A stretch of DNA of 64,000 nucleotides from positions 161,564-225,563 of the forward strand of contig NZ_JAUSUI010000007.1 in NCBI RefSeq assembly GCF_030813495.1, read 5' to 3'. This stretch comes from Ancylobacter polymorphus. Its GTDB lineage: Bacteria; Pseudomonadota; Alphaproteobacteria; Rhizobiales; Xanthobacteraceae. Under the pieces are notes generated by a model, which searched no databases, was not told the DNA's origin, and saw only the letters and a program-made list of their open reading frames with translations. Shown here one piece after another: positions 40,694-50,814 of the stretch. Within the stretch, counting starts at the first letter, position 1; each line of letters starts with the position of its first letter. The position numbers were made by a program, and so were the translations under genes.

Positions 40694-41017
40694 CGTCGGC
40701 TCCTGGGGGGACCGGGTCGGGTCCGTTGGCAGTACTTTCGTGCCGTAGATCGCCTGCGGGCGTTGCCCGGGGCTGACTGCGGCGCCCTGCAGGGCGGGGC
40801 GAAAGTCGTAGGCTCTATATAGCCCTCGTATTCACTTCGGGAATGCCGCAGGAATGCGGCACGGGAATGCGAAAACGCGGACCATCATTCACAAGCAATA
40901 ACGGCACCGGCACTTGACGCGCCAGCGGCGGGGGCTTCCCGCCGCCTGGAAACGGCGAAATCGCCGTTCACGTCCTCGCGACGGGACCGCGCGCCCCGCC
41001 GCAGGCCGCTGTAAAGC
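40694..41017. other. Intergenic region between mdh and sucA, where sucCD would be expected
   Basis: 324 bp without a gene. It holds the sucA promoter region (a TATATA at about 40816-40821 on the minus strand is a possible -10) and three GGAATGC copies at 40840, 40851 and 40864. Short hairpins (ACGGCGA/TCGCCGT near 40955) follow the mdh stop without a T-tract. No remnant of sucC or sucD is recognisable. Confidence 0.6.
40840..40870. repeat. Three direct copies of GGAATGC upstream of sucA
   Basis: GGAATGC occurs at 40840-40846, 40851-40857 and 40864-40870, 11 and 13 bp apart, close to helical spacing. They lie upstream of the possible TATATA -10 for sucA, so they could be an activator site. 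The middle copies are also part of a GCCGCA/TGCGGC hairpin. Confidence 0.4.
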
Positions 41018-42133
<1,116 letters not shown>

Positions 42134-42158
42134 CTATCGGGGTGAGTCGGCAGAGGGT

Positions 42159-42878
42159 CTAATGTCGCCGGCTGGCGAGATCTTCCATGAGCTCAATCTG
42201 GATTGCCTGAATCTCCGCCAGCCGCTCCCATTGCCGGGTCAGCATGTGGTCGATCTTCTCGTGCAGATGGCGGATTTCCAGCTCGGCCTTGAGGTTGATG
42301 CGGTAATCATTCTCCGAGCGTTGCCGATCTTTCTCCTCCTGACGCTTCTGGCTCATCATGATGACGGGCGCTTGAAGGGCGGCGATGCAGGACAGCACCA
42401 GATTGAGGAGAATGAACGGGTAAGGGTCGAAGGCGCCCATCATCCCCGCGACGTTCAGCGCCATCCATATCATGATGAAGACGATGAACGAGATGATGAA
42501 GGTCCAGCTGCCGCCGAAGGAGGCGATGGCGTCGGCCGCGCGCTCGCCGAAAGTCCGGCCGCTTTCGATCTCCTCCTCAATATTCTCGGTCAAGATGTCG
42601 TTGGCGGCCAGGCTGGCGATGACATCGTGGTCGAGTTGGCTGAGGTCGCCGCGCTCCGCCTTCAGCGTATCGGCGATATAGGCGGCGCGCTCCTTCGCCA
42701 GCGCCTTGCGAGAGATATAGGCGTCAGGCGCGATGCCGGGATGGAGCGCCTTTATGTGATCGGCAAGGCCGGGTCGCAGCATGTCGAGGCGCAGGCCGTC
42801 GCGTGCGGAAACCACATTGCCGGTGAGGGCGCAGGTATGGTGCGCCGTCTCGTGGGATGTCTTGGGTCGGCGGCTCAT
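42159..42878 (-). CDS. DUF1003 domain membrane protein
   Basis: A 239-residue protein. The first half is soluble and begins with a CALTG segment; two membrane helices follow (about residues 130-150 and 160-185) with the DUF1003 core FGGSWTFIISFIVFIMIWMALN and PFILLNLVLSCIAALQAPVIMMSQKRQ. The last 60 residues form a charged helix, probably a coiled coil. The family is uncharacterised, and parts resemble cyclic-nucleotide-independent membrane anchors. It sits between zapE and mdh, which are adjacent in many relatives. Confidence 0.88.
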   Translation of the reverse strand: MSRRPKTSHETAHHTCALTGNVVSARDGLRLDMLRPGLADHIKALHPGIAPDAYISRKALAKERAAYIADTLKAERGDLSQLDHDVIASLAANDILTENIEEEIESGRTFGERAADAIASFGGSWTFIISFIVFIMIWMALNVAGMMGAFDPYPFILLNLVLSCIAALQAPVIMMSQKRQEEKDRQRSENDYRINLKAELEIRHLHEKIDHMLTRQWERLAEIQAIQIELMEDLASRRH

Positions 42879-42945
42879 GGGCGAGCGTCCGGATCAGGGC
42901 AGGGATGTGCGGAGCGACCCGCAGAGGTTCAATGCCGTTTGCGTA

Positions 42946-44166
42946 TCAGGTTTCGACCAGTCCGGTGGTGTTGCCGCTCGCCTGCGAGTCGCCCCGACCG
43001 TGCGGACGAGCAATGTAGTCCTCCGAGCGCATCTCGTGCAGGCGCGAGACGGTGCGCGCCCACTCGAAAGCTTCCGCTCCTTCGGTGCCGAGATAGAGCT
43101 GCTCCGGCTCGGCCTCCGCAGAGGCGACGACCTTCACGCCCTTCTCGTAGAATTCGTCGATCAGCGTGATGAAGCGCTTGGCCTCGTTGCGCCGGTCCTG
43201 GTCAAGCCGGGGAATGTGGTCAATCAGTATGGTGTGGTAGGTCCGTGCCAGCCGCAAATAGTCCGTCGCCCCGAGCGGCACGCCGCACAGGTTCTCGAAC
43301 GAAAACCGTGCCGCGCCGCCGCCCGCGCGCGGCACGGTGAGCGTGCGTCCACCCGAGGCCAGGCTGGCGGGAGCGCCGCCGTCGACGCCCGCCACGCGGT
43401 GCCAGACCTTGTCCATCTCGCGGTCGACATCGGCCATGGTCTCGTGTGCGGCCGGCACATACCAGGTGCGCACGCCGCCGAGCTTTTCCATGCGGTAGTC
43501 GGTCGGCGATTCGATGCGCACCACTTCCATGTGCTCTTCGATCATGGCGATGAAGGGCAGGAACAGCGCGCGGTTGAGGCCGCCTTCATAGAGATCGTGC
43601 GGGGCGACATTGGAGGTGGCGACGATCACCACGCCGAGGTCGAACAGCTTCTCGAATAGCCGGCCGAGGATCATCGCATCGGCGATGTCGGTGACGTGGA
43701 ACTCGTCAAAACAGAGCAGCCACGCTTCTTCGTAAAGCGCGGCGGCGACGATGGCGATGGGGTCGCCATCCTTGATGCGACCCGCCTTCATGTCCGTGCG
43801 CACCTGAAAGATGCGTGCATGCACATCGGCCATGAATTCGTGGAAATGCGCGCGCCGCTTGCGCTTGCGGACCGCGACGCTCTCATAGAACAGGTCGACC
43901 AGCATGGTCTTTCCGCGACCGACCGCGCCGTGAATGTAGAGGCCGCGCACGCGGGGGATACTGTCCTCGCGCCGCGCGAACAGCCAGCCGAGAGCCGAGG
44001 ATTTGCGCGCGAGGCGACGGGAGGCGATGCGCTGCTCCAGCGCCGCCAGTGCGCCTACCACCCGTGCCTGGCCGGCATCGGGCGAGATGTCGCCGGCCGC
44101 CATGCGGGCGACATATCGCGCGGCGAGCACGGATCCACCCGCTTCCGCCGCCACCGTTTCCGCCAT
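42946..44166 (-). CDS. zapE: Cell division protein ZapE / AFG1-like ATPase
   Basis: A 406-residue AFG1-type P-loop ATPase. I start it at the ATG at 44166 (MAETVAAEAGG), with GGGG eight bases upstream; an earlier ATG at 44223 would add 19 unusual residues. GLYIHGAVGRGKTMLVDLFY is Walker A and LLCFDEFHVTDIADAMIL Walker B. The C-terminal FENLCGVPLGATDYL segment is typical. ZapE acts with FtsZ in enterobacteria; alphaproteobacterial copies are usually next to mdh, as here. Confidence 0.92.
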   Translation of the reverse strand: MAETVAAEAGGSVLAARYVARMAAGDISPDAGQARVVGALAALEQRIASRRLARKSSALGWLFARREDSIPRVRGLYIHGAVGRGKTMLVDLFYESVAVRKRKRRAHFHEFMADVHARIFQVRTDMKAGRIKDGDPIAIVAAALYEEAWLLCFDEFHVTDIADAMILGRLFEKLFDLGVVIVATSNVAPHDLYEGGLNRALFLPFIAMIEEHMEVVRIESPTDYRMEKLGGVRTWYVPAAHETMADVDREMDKVWHRVAGVDGGAPASLASGGRTLTVPRAGGGAARFSFENLCGVPLGATDYLRLARTYHTILIDHIPRLDQDRRNEAKRFITLIDEFYEKGVKVVASAEAEPEQLYLGTEGAEAFEWARTVSRLHEMRSEDYIARPHGRGDSQASGNTTGLVET

Positions 44167-44400
44167 ATCGGGCACCCCGCGATGTTGCGGCGCACGCTTA
44201 ACCTTCCCGCGCCGTTGCGGCAAGCGTCACGCTGCTTCACGATGGGTGGATCGTCGGACGGCAGCCTCAGTTCGCGCCCTCATCGCATGGCTGTTCTGCA
44301 GGAACCGAAGGGCTTGTCACAGCATTAACACTCTCGCGCCTTGACGCCGTCCCTCTCCCACCGTCACACTCGCGAGCATGTGAAGACAGGCGAGACCTTC

Positions 44401-45276
44401 ATGCGGGTGCGAGCGGCCGGCGAATGCAAGACGGTGATGGCCCTTTGCCTTGCGCTGGTGTCTCTGGGCACGGCGGTGCCGGCTGAGGCGGGCCCGGTCG
44501 AGAGCAAGAGCGCGGCGTCCGCCAGCCTGCCGTCTTCCGCCATCATCATCGACAAGGACGACCGCCTCTCGCGTGACGACTATGCCCGCAGCTTCGGTCT
44601 GACGCCAGCGGCCATGGCCTCGCGCTTCGGTGCCACCGGGCTGGTGCGCTGCGGTTCGGCGGTGGGCACCGGCCAGCTCGTCGGGGCCAATAATGTGCTG
44701 GTGACCGCCGCGCATGTCCTGTTCGCACCCGGCGGCGAGCCGCGCGGAAGGGGGGCAGCGTGCACCTTCGAGATCAACACGGCCGGCGGGCGCCAGAAGA
44801 TCGAGGTCGATGTCGACAAGGTGGTCTGCGGCGCGCGTCAGCCCTACACCCAGCCGGCGGTGAAAGACTGGGCGGTTGTGCCGCTCGCGGCGCCCGCCAA
44901 GGGGGTGAAGCCCTATATGCCGGGTACGATGCCGGTTCCGGGCAATATCGTGCTGGCGGCGGCGGCGCGCAGTGGCGGCGTCGAGAGTTATTCGCTGCAG
45001 AACTGCCAGGCCCGCAAGGTGACCGCAACCGCAGCAGGTGGCCTGCGCGAAGTGGCCATCGACTGCGACGCCGAGGGCGGGGTGTCCGGTGCGGCGATCC
45101 TTTCGCCCGAGGGCGCCTTCCTGGGTGTCTATGTCGGCTTTCGCTCGGCCCACCCCGGCAAGGTCGGTCCCTTCTCGATGAGCCACTATAATTTTGGCGT
45201 GTCGGCCGAAGGCGGCCTGCGCGAGGCAATCGTCGACGTGGCGACGCGGGCCCAGAGCCTCAGCGCGAGCCGCTAG
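44401..45276 (+). CDS. Secreted trypsin-like serine protease
   Basis: A 291-residue protein. I choose the ATG at 44401, which gives a signal peptide (cleavage near residue 31, VPAEA); a TTG at 44341 would add 20 residues before it. The catalytic triad of a trypsin fold is visible: His in LVTAAHVLF, Asp in VKDWAVVPL and Ser in EGGVSGAAIL. Cysteines at VRCGSAVG, AACTFEIN, VVCGARQ and IDCDAEGG suggest disulfides. It would act in the periplasm or outside; the target is unknown. Confidence 0.83.
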   Translation: MRVRAAGECKTVMALCLALVSLGTAVPAEAGPVESKSAASASLPSSAIIIDKDDRLSRDDYARSFGLTPAAMASRFGATGLVRCGSAVGTGQLVGANNVLVTAAHVLFAPGGEPRGRGAACTFEINTAGGRQKIEVDVDKVVCGARQPYTQPAVKDWAVVPLAAPAKGVKPYMPGTMPVPGNIVLAAAARSGGVESYSLQNCQARKVTATAAGGLREVAIDCDAEGGVSGAAILSPEGAFLGVYVGFRSAHPGKVGPFSMSHYNFGVSAEGGLREAIVDVATRAQSLSASR

Positions 45277-45498
45277 CGCGCCCTGGTCTTGTCTCCGGCC
45301 CTGGGGTGCGGGTGCTTACCGATGGTCGCGCTCTCGCTTGCGGTGTAGATTGATCATCTGTTCGCGACGGTCGCCGGCAAGGGCGGCCTCGCTTGTGTCG
45401 CATGCAAGCCATGCAGATGCGGGAGTTGTCTCCTTGTGCGGTGCGCATATTTGTGTTGCGCCGCAATAAAGAACCGCGGTGCCGCCGAGGCCAAGCCG

Positions 45499-46161
45499 AT
45501 GACACTGCCCGTAAACGCTTCTTCTTCCGAGCCTGCCGCCGAGCCCATGGCCGCGCGCGCGACGGCGTCTCATGGCGCTGAACGCGTGGCCGGCCATATC
45601 CGCAAGCTGGTTCCGGCGGAACGCGAGTTGATCCTGGCGCATCTGCTGCGCCTCGATCCGCTGAGCCGGTTCATGCGCTTCGGCGGCGTGGTGTCGGATG
45701 GTGCGCTGGCCCGCCACGCCACCCGCGTGGTGTCCGGCGATGCGAGCGCGGTGGGCTATTTCATCGACGGTGAGCTGCGGGCGCTCGCCGAGCTGCATCC
45801 GCTGGGTCGGCGCGCGGGCAAGCCGGCGGCTGCGGAGGCCGCGTTCAGCGTCGAGCGGCCGTGGCAGGGCAAAGGCATCGGCTCGGCGCTGATGCGCCAT
45901 CTGGTTTTGCTGGCGCAGAATCGCGGCATCGAGGAATTGCAGGTTGTGTTCCTCCCCAATAACGGGCCGATGCGCAATCTCGCGGTCCACCATGCCGCCG
46001 ATCTCCAACTCGATGACGAGGAGATGGTGGGACGCATGCGCGCCCCGCGCGCCACCTTCTTCTCGCAGGCCCGCGAATTCATCGGCGACATCTTCGCCGT
46101 ATTGTTCTCCGCCGCCGACCTGCAGGAGCGGATGTTGCCGCCGCATCTGCGCGGCAATTGA
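45499..46161 (+). CDS. GNAT family acetyltransferase
   Basis: A 220-residue protein. A low-complexity N-terminus (about 25 residues) precedes a GNAT domain with the acetyl-CoA motif FSVERPWQGKGIGSALMRHLV near residues 115-135 and the following strand-helix VVFLPNNGPMRNLAVHHAA. The tail (FFSQAREFIGDIFAVLF) is an amphipathic helix. The substrate is unknown. I start at the ATG at 45499; the upstream frame is Cys-rich and unlikely. The 220 bp upstream show no other gene. Confidence 0.83.
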   Translation: MTLPVNASSSEPAAEPMAARATASHGAERVAGHIRKLVPAERELILAHLLRLDPLSRFMRFGGVVSDGALARHATRVVSGDASAVGYFIDGELRALAELHPLGRRAGKPAAAEAAFSVERPWQGKGIGSALMRHLVLLAQNRGIEELQVVFLPNNGPMRNLAVHHAADLQLDDEEMVGRMRAPRATFFSQAREFIGDIFAVLFSAADLQERMLPPHLRGN

Positions 46162-46275
46162 GGGCGCGCGTCGGCGCCGCCCTCGCAGCGCTCGCGTGGC
46201 GGCGCCTGGCGGCCTTGACTTGGCCTTGATCGGGACTGAGACAGGTCGGCCACTGGCTCCAATTGTCCTGGCCCT

Positions 46276-48825
46276 ATGTTCTCCAGCTTTTCCCCCGCCG
46301 TCTCGTCTGCCACCGCGCGCCGCACCGCCGCGCCGCGCCCAGGCTTGATTGTCCTGCCCGTCGGGCCGCTATTGGCGCGGCTGATGCTGGCCGCGCTCGT
46401 CGCCCTGGTCGTATTGGCGGGCGCTGGCGCCGGTTTTGCGCAAATCCCGCCCGAACAGCAGCAGGTGCAGGAAAAGCTGGAAGGCCAGCGCGCCATTGTC
46501 GATGGCGTGGAGGCCGCGCTCGGGCGTGACGGACTGCGCTCCAGCGATCTCGACGATCTTCGCGCCCGGCTCGATCCCGTTCGGGCGGATCTTACCACCG
46601 GCGTCGCCGCGCTGGACCCGCTGCTGGCCAATCTGAACCACCGCGTGAAGGAAATCGGGCCCAAGCCCGCCGATGACGCCCCGGCCGAAAGCGCTTCCAT
46701 CACCGCCGAGCGCGACGCGCTTTCCGCCCGCGCGGCCGAACTCGATGCCGTGCTCAAACAGGCCAAGCTGTTGAAGGTGCGGGCGGACCAGCTGTCGGAT
46801 CGCATCACCAGCCGGCGGCGGGCGCTGTTCACCGACCAGTTGCTCGCCCGGTCCTACAGCGTGCTTGATCCCTCGCTCTGGCTGGCGGCGGCGGCGGCGG
46901 TGCCGATCGAACTGCGGGGGATCAACTATCTCCTCAGCGATTGGGCGGCCTATGCCAATGCCCGCATGCAGCCGATCGGTCAGATCGCCATCGGCTTCGC
47001 CTCCCTGCTTATCGTCGGGCTGATCTTCGTCGCACGCAGCGTGCTGGCGCGCCCGATCCGGCGCGCGGAACTCGGCGTGGACGGGGCGCCGATCTCGCGG
47101 CTGCGGGCGTGCAGCCTGTCGGCGCTGGTCGCCATTCTGCGCATGGCGGCAGGGCCGCTGGCCGCCACCGCCGTTCTGGCCCTGTTGAACGGTTTTGACC
47201 TTCTGCCCCCCCGCGTGAATGAAATCGCGCAGGGGCTTCTGCTCGCCATCTCCATCGTTGCCATCGGCGTCGGCCTGCTCGATGGGGCGCTGGCGCCGCG
47301 CGAGCCGCAGCGCCGCGTCGTGCCGCTGTCGAATGAAATCGCGGGCCTGATCTTCCGCTTTGCCCAGATCGGCTTGTGGATTTTGGCGGTCTCGGTGACG
47401 TTGGGCGCCTTCCATCGCGCTCTGGTGGTTCCGGTGCCGCTTTCGGTAGCGACCAGTGCCGCCATGTCGCTCTGCCTCGTGCTGGTCGCCTCGCGCAGCA
47501 TGCGGGCGCTGAATGCGCTTTCCGGCGATGGCGACGAGGATATCACCGACGCCAAGGCCGGGGCCGCCAAGGAGACCACCGCCCCGACGGCGGATGCCGG
47601 CGAGGCGCCGTCGACCTCGGTGCTCAATTGGATCAAGTTTCCCTTCTGGATCCTGAACCTCACCGTCGTCGGCGCGCTGGTGATCGGCTATGTGAGCTTC
47701 GCGGGCTTCCTGTCGTCGCGGGCGCTGATCGCCGTCGTCATGGCGGGCACGCTCTATCTCGTAGTCGCCCTGATCAACTCGCTGTTCATCGACGCCCTCG
47801 CGACCGGGCCGCGCGCTCGCCATGCGGCGAAGCTGATCGGCGTGCGGCCGGCGAGCCTCGAACTGCTTGCCGTGCTCACTGCGGGCCTTTTGAAGGCGGT
47901 GGCGATCATCGGTATCGTCATCCTCACGGTCGGGACCTTCGGCACCTCCACCTCCGATCTCGCCGACATTGCCAGCCGTGTCACGCTCGGCTTCACCATC
48001 GGCAATTCGACGGTCGCCATCGGCGATATTCTGAGCGCGCTGCTCTTTCTGGCGGTCGGCATCGTCATCGCCCGCGCCATCCAGCGCTGGTTCGCGGTGG
48101 CGATCCTGCCGAAGACCGCGTTCGACCAGGGCCTGCAGAACTCCATCGCCACCATCATCGGCTATATCGGCTCCATCACCGTCATCGCGATGGCGATGGG
48201 GCAATTGGGGCTGAACCTCGAGAACATCGCCCTTGTCGCCGGTGCGCTCTCGGTCGGTATCGGCTTTGGCCTCCAGTCCATCGTGTCGAACTTCGTCTCC
48301 GGTCTGATCCTGCTCGCCGAACGGCCGATCCGGGTCGGCGATACCATCGCGGTGAAGGGCGAAGAAGGCTATGTGCGGCGCATCAGCGTGCGCGCGACCG
48401 AGATCGAGACTTTCGATCGTGCGGCGGTGCTGATCCCCAATTCCGATCTCATCACCGGCATGGTGAAGAACTTCACCCACGCCAACACCACCGGGCGGGT
48501 GATCGTCGCCGTCAATGTCGCCTATGATGCGGATGCCGACGATGTGCGGGACATCCTGATCGGCTGCGCCTGCGACCACCCGCAGGTGCTGCGTTCGCCG
48601 CCGCCGCGCGTGTTTCTGATGGCGTTCGGCGACAGCTATCTCAAATTCGAGCTGCGCTGCGTGGTGGCCAATGTCGATTACGCGCTCACGGTGAAGAGCG
48701 ACCTGCATTTCGCTGTGCTCGACCGGCTGAAGGCGGCGAAGATCGGTATTCCCTACACGCCCTGGAGCATCTATCGCGGCGGGCGGATCGGGGAGGAGCC
48801 GGCGGCCGGGGATGACGGCGCCTGA
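46276..48825 (+). CDS. Large mechanosensitive ion channel (DUF3772 + MscS)
   Basis: An 849-residue protein. After a signal-like helix (about residues 36-55), a periplasmic helical domain of the DUF3772 type follows (about 58-190), with heptad-like helices. About ten membrane helices come next, and the MscS pore and beta domain are at the end: GALSVGIGFGLQSIVSNFVSGL is the pore helix, LIPNSDLITGMVKN the beta domain. Such large MscS homologues release solutes on hypo-osmotic shock. An ATG at 46384 is an alternative start. Confidence 0.92.
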   Translation: MFSSFSPAVSSATARRTAAPRPGLIVLPVGPLLARLMLAALVALVVLAGAGAGFAQIPPEQQQVQEKLEGQRAIVDGVEAALGRDGLRSSDLDDLRARLDPVRADLTTGVAALDPLLANLNHRVKEIGPKPADDAPAESASITAERDALSARAAELDAVLKQAKLLKVRADQLSDRITSRRRALFTDQLLARSYSVLDPSLWLAAAAAVPIELRGINYLLSDWAAYANARMQPIGQIAIGFASLLIVGLIFVARSVLARPIRRAELGVDGAPISRLRACSLSALVAILRMAAGPLAATAVLALLNGFDLLPPRVNEIAQGLLLAISIVAIGVGLLDGALAPREPQRRVVPLSNEIAGLIFRFAQIGLWILAVSVTLGAFHRALVVPVPLSVATSAAMSLCLVLVASRSMRALNALSGDGDEDITDAKAGAAKETTAPTADAGEAPSTSVLNWIKFPFWILNLTVVGALVIGYVSFAGFLSSRALIAVVMAGTLYLVVALINSLFIDALATGPRARHAAKLIGVRPASLELLAVLTAGLLKAVAIIGIVILTVGTFGTSTSDLADIASRVTLGFTIGNSTVAIGDILSALLFLAVGIVIARAIQRWFAVAILPKTAFDQGLQNSIATIIGYIGSITVIAMAMGQLGLNLENIALVAGALSVGIGFGLQSIVSNFVSGLILLAERPIRVGDTIAVKGEEGYVRRISVRATEIETFDRAAVLIPNSDLITGMVKNFTHANTTGRVIVAVNVAYDADADDVRDILIGCACDHPQVLRSPPPRVFLMAFGDSYLKFELRCVVANVDYALTVKSDLHFAVLDRLKAAKIGIPYTPWSIYRGGRIGEEPAAGDDGA

Positions 48826-48938
48826 TCATTCTGGTGACCGGTTCGAGCGGCGGCGTGTGCGTTAGCAATTGGTTTACCGATCCGGGCGGATCAATCGTGC
48901 CCGGATTTCCCGTCTCCGCTCCTGCTTGAGAGTGTCGC

Positions 48939-49568
48939 ATGTCCTTGCCGCTGAAGCGCCTCGCCGGCCTCCTGCTGGTGCCCCTCCTGCTGGCGGCCTG
49001 CGCCGCCGGCCCCACCACCGTGCCGGTGGACGAGACCTTTTATGCCAATATCGCCAAGGGCGGCGCACTCGACCCCCAGGCGGCGGCCAACCTGATCAGC
49101 GACTATCGGCGCGGGCGCGGCCTGCCGGCGGTGACGATCGACCCGGTGCTGATGACGGTGGCCGAACGGCAGGCCAAGGCGATGGCGGCGGCGGACCAGC
49201 TGTCGCACAATATCGGTGGCCGTGGTCTCACCACGCGGCTGAAGGCGGCGGGGTTCAGCGGGCTGAGAGCGGCGGAGAATGTCGGCGCCGGCTATCACAC
49301 GCTGGCCGAGGCATTCTCGGGCTGGCGCGACTCGCCTTCCCACAACAAGAACATGCTGCTGCCCGGCGCGACCCGCCTCGGCATCGCCGCCGTGCGTTCG
49401 CCGCGCAGCAAATACAGCGTCTACTGGGCGATGGTGATCGCGGTGCCGGACCCGAAGGTCGAGGCGGCCGCGGCCGCGGCGGCGAACCCGGCCGGCGCGT
49501 CGGTCAGCGCACCGGCGCCCGGTGGCACGCAGGTTCTGCTCAACGGCGCGCCGGTCTCAGGGCAATAG
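48939..49568 (+). CDS. CAP/SCP-domain lipoprotein
   Basis: A 209-residue protein with a lipoprotein signal (LLLVPLLLAAC, cysteine near residue 21) and a CAP domain (about 45-175). Family motifs are LISDYRRGRGLPAVTIDPVLMTVA, the AADQLSHNIGG histidine, AENVGAGYHTLAEAFSGWRDSPSHNKNML (second histidine) and YWAMVIA. CAP proteins are extracytoplasmic and of varied or unknown activity in bacteria. The 3' end borders the 30-bp tandem repeats at 49571. Confidence 0.9.
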   Translation: MSLPLKRLAGLLLVPLLLAACAAGPTTVPVDETFYANIAKGGALDPQAAANLISDYRRGRGLPAVTIDPVLMTVAERQAKAMAAADQLSHNIGGRGLTTRLKAAGFSGLRAAENVGAGYHTLAEAFSGWRDSPSHNKNMLLPGATRLGIAAVRSPRSKYSVYWAMVIAVPDPKVEAAAAAAANPAGASVSAPAPGGTQVLLNGAPVSGQ

Positions 49569-49570
49569 GA

Positions 49571-49654
49571 CTCAGCGCCGGAGCGTGGCCGGCGCTCGCG
49601 CTCAGCGCCGGAGCGTGGCCGGCGCTCGCGCTCAGCGCCGGAGCGTGGCCGGCG
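49571..49654. repeat. Tandem 30-bp repeat at the 3' end of the cobW-type gene
   Basis: The unit begins CTCAGCGCCGGAGCGTGGCC and is 30 bp long. Copies start at 49571, 49601 and 49631; the first two are identical over the full unit and the third over about 24 bp. The third copy carries the last codons and stop of the minus-strand CobW gene, so the gene end has been copied twice beyond its stop. Each copy keeps the stop in the same frame. Confidence 0.9.
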
Positions 49655-50759
49655 CGAGCGGGTTGTCGGTCATCGCGGCGCGGTCGGGCCGGTCGACCGC
49701 CGGAAGCCCCATGAAGGCGTCGAACAGCCGACGAATCACCGCCGGCTCGACATCGCGCACGATCATCACCAGCCGCGTGCGGCGGTCCTCGTCCGGCCAG
49801 GCGGGAAGCTGGCTCGGCGGGTGAAGGACGTGCTGCACCCCGTGCAGCACGAGGGGGTGATCGGGGTCTTCGGCGAGCTTCACGATGCCCTTGAGCCGCA
49901 GCAGCTTGGGCCCATGCGTGCCGCGCACCAGTTCCAGGAACATGTCGATCGCCGCTGCCGAGACCGGGGCTTCCGTCGCCACGGTGAAGGCCCGAATCCG
50001 CTCGTCATGGCGGTTCTCGTCGTGTGCATGGACACGCGAGGCTTCCTCCGCCGCCAGGATCGCCTCGTCCGCCAGCCAGCGCGAGACGTCGGGAATCTTC
50101 GTCGCGGGATCGTAGAGGCCGGCGCCGAACAAGGCCCCCGGTGTCGCTTCGCCCTTCGCCGCATCCAGAACCGGCGCGCCGGGCGCAAGGCGCGCGAGGC
50201 GCTGGCGCAGCGTGGCGAGGTCGGCTTCGCGCGCCGGGGTATCGATGAGGTCGGTCTTGGTGAGGACGATGCGGTCGGAGATCGCCGCCTGCCGCACGGA
50301 TTCGGGGTGGGCGTCGAGCGTCCCGAGACCGTTCACCGCGTCGACGACGGTGACGACGCCGTCCAGCCGGAAGCGCATCACCAGATAAGGATGCATCATC
50401 AGCACGTGCAGGATCGGCGCCGGGTCGGCGAGGCCGGTGGTTTCGATCACGACGCGTCGAAACGGCGGGATGGCGCCATTGTCCATCCGCCGTAGCAATT
50501 GCTCCAGCCCTTCCGAGAGATCGCCGCGGATGGTGCAGCACAGGCAGCCCGAAGCCAGCAGCACGGTGGCGTCATCGAAATGCTGCACCAGCAGATGATC
50601 GAGCCCGATCTCGCCGAACTCGTTGATCAGCACGGCGGTGTCCGCCATGCCGGGCTGCTGCAGCAGGGCGTTCAGCAGCGTCGTCTTGCCGGCACCGAGA
50701 AAGCCGGTGAGCAGCGTGACCGGAATCGGTTCCGGCGGAAGACGGGTGGCCTCGCTCAT
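49632..50759 (-). CDS. CobW/COG0523 family metal-chaperone GTPase
   Basis: A 375-residue G3E GTPase. VTLLTGFLGAGKTTLLNALL is the P-loop (near residue 15), ASGCLCCTIRGDL the metal-binding CxCC motif, VVIETTGLADP the third motif and VLTKTDLID the G4. The CobW C-terminal domain follows. I start at the ATG at 50759, which has AGGA nine bases upstream; two earlier ATGs are possible. COG0523 proteins deliver zinc, cobalt or other metals; a histidine-rich zinc motif is weak here (HAHDENRHDE). The end lies in tandem repeats. Confidence 0.9.
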   Translation of the reverse strand: MSEATRLPPEPIPVTLLTGFLGAGKTTLLNALLQQPGMADTAVLINEFGEIGLDHLLVQHFDDATVLLASGCLCCTIRGDLSEGLEQLLRRMDNGAIPPFRRVVIETTGLADPAPILHVLMMHPYLVMRFRLDGVVTVVDAVNGLGTLDAHPESVRQAAISDRIVLTKTDLIDTPAREADLATLRQRLARLAPGAPVLDAAKGEATPGALFGAGLYDPATKIPDVSRWLADEAILAAEEASRVHAHDENRHDERIRAFTVATEAPVSAAAIDMFLELVRGTHGPKLLRLKGIVKLAEDPDHPLVLHGVQHVLHPPSQLPAWPDEDRRTRLVMIVRDVEPAVIRRLFDAFMGLPAVDRPDRAAMTDNPLAPATLRR

Positions 50760-50814
50760 GGGGGACATCCTGTTCGGGCGCGCCCCGGTCACGCGAGGCT
50801 GGGCGGCGCCAAGG

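Noticed and set aside
46369..48708. 779-codon minus-strand frame antisense to the MscS-type channel
   Set aside because: Composition (very rich in Asp, Arg, His, Gln) is typical of a shadow frame; the channel is clearly the real gene.
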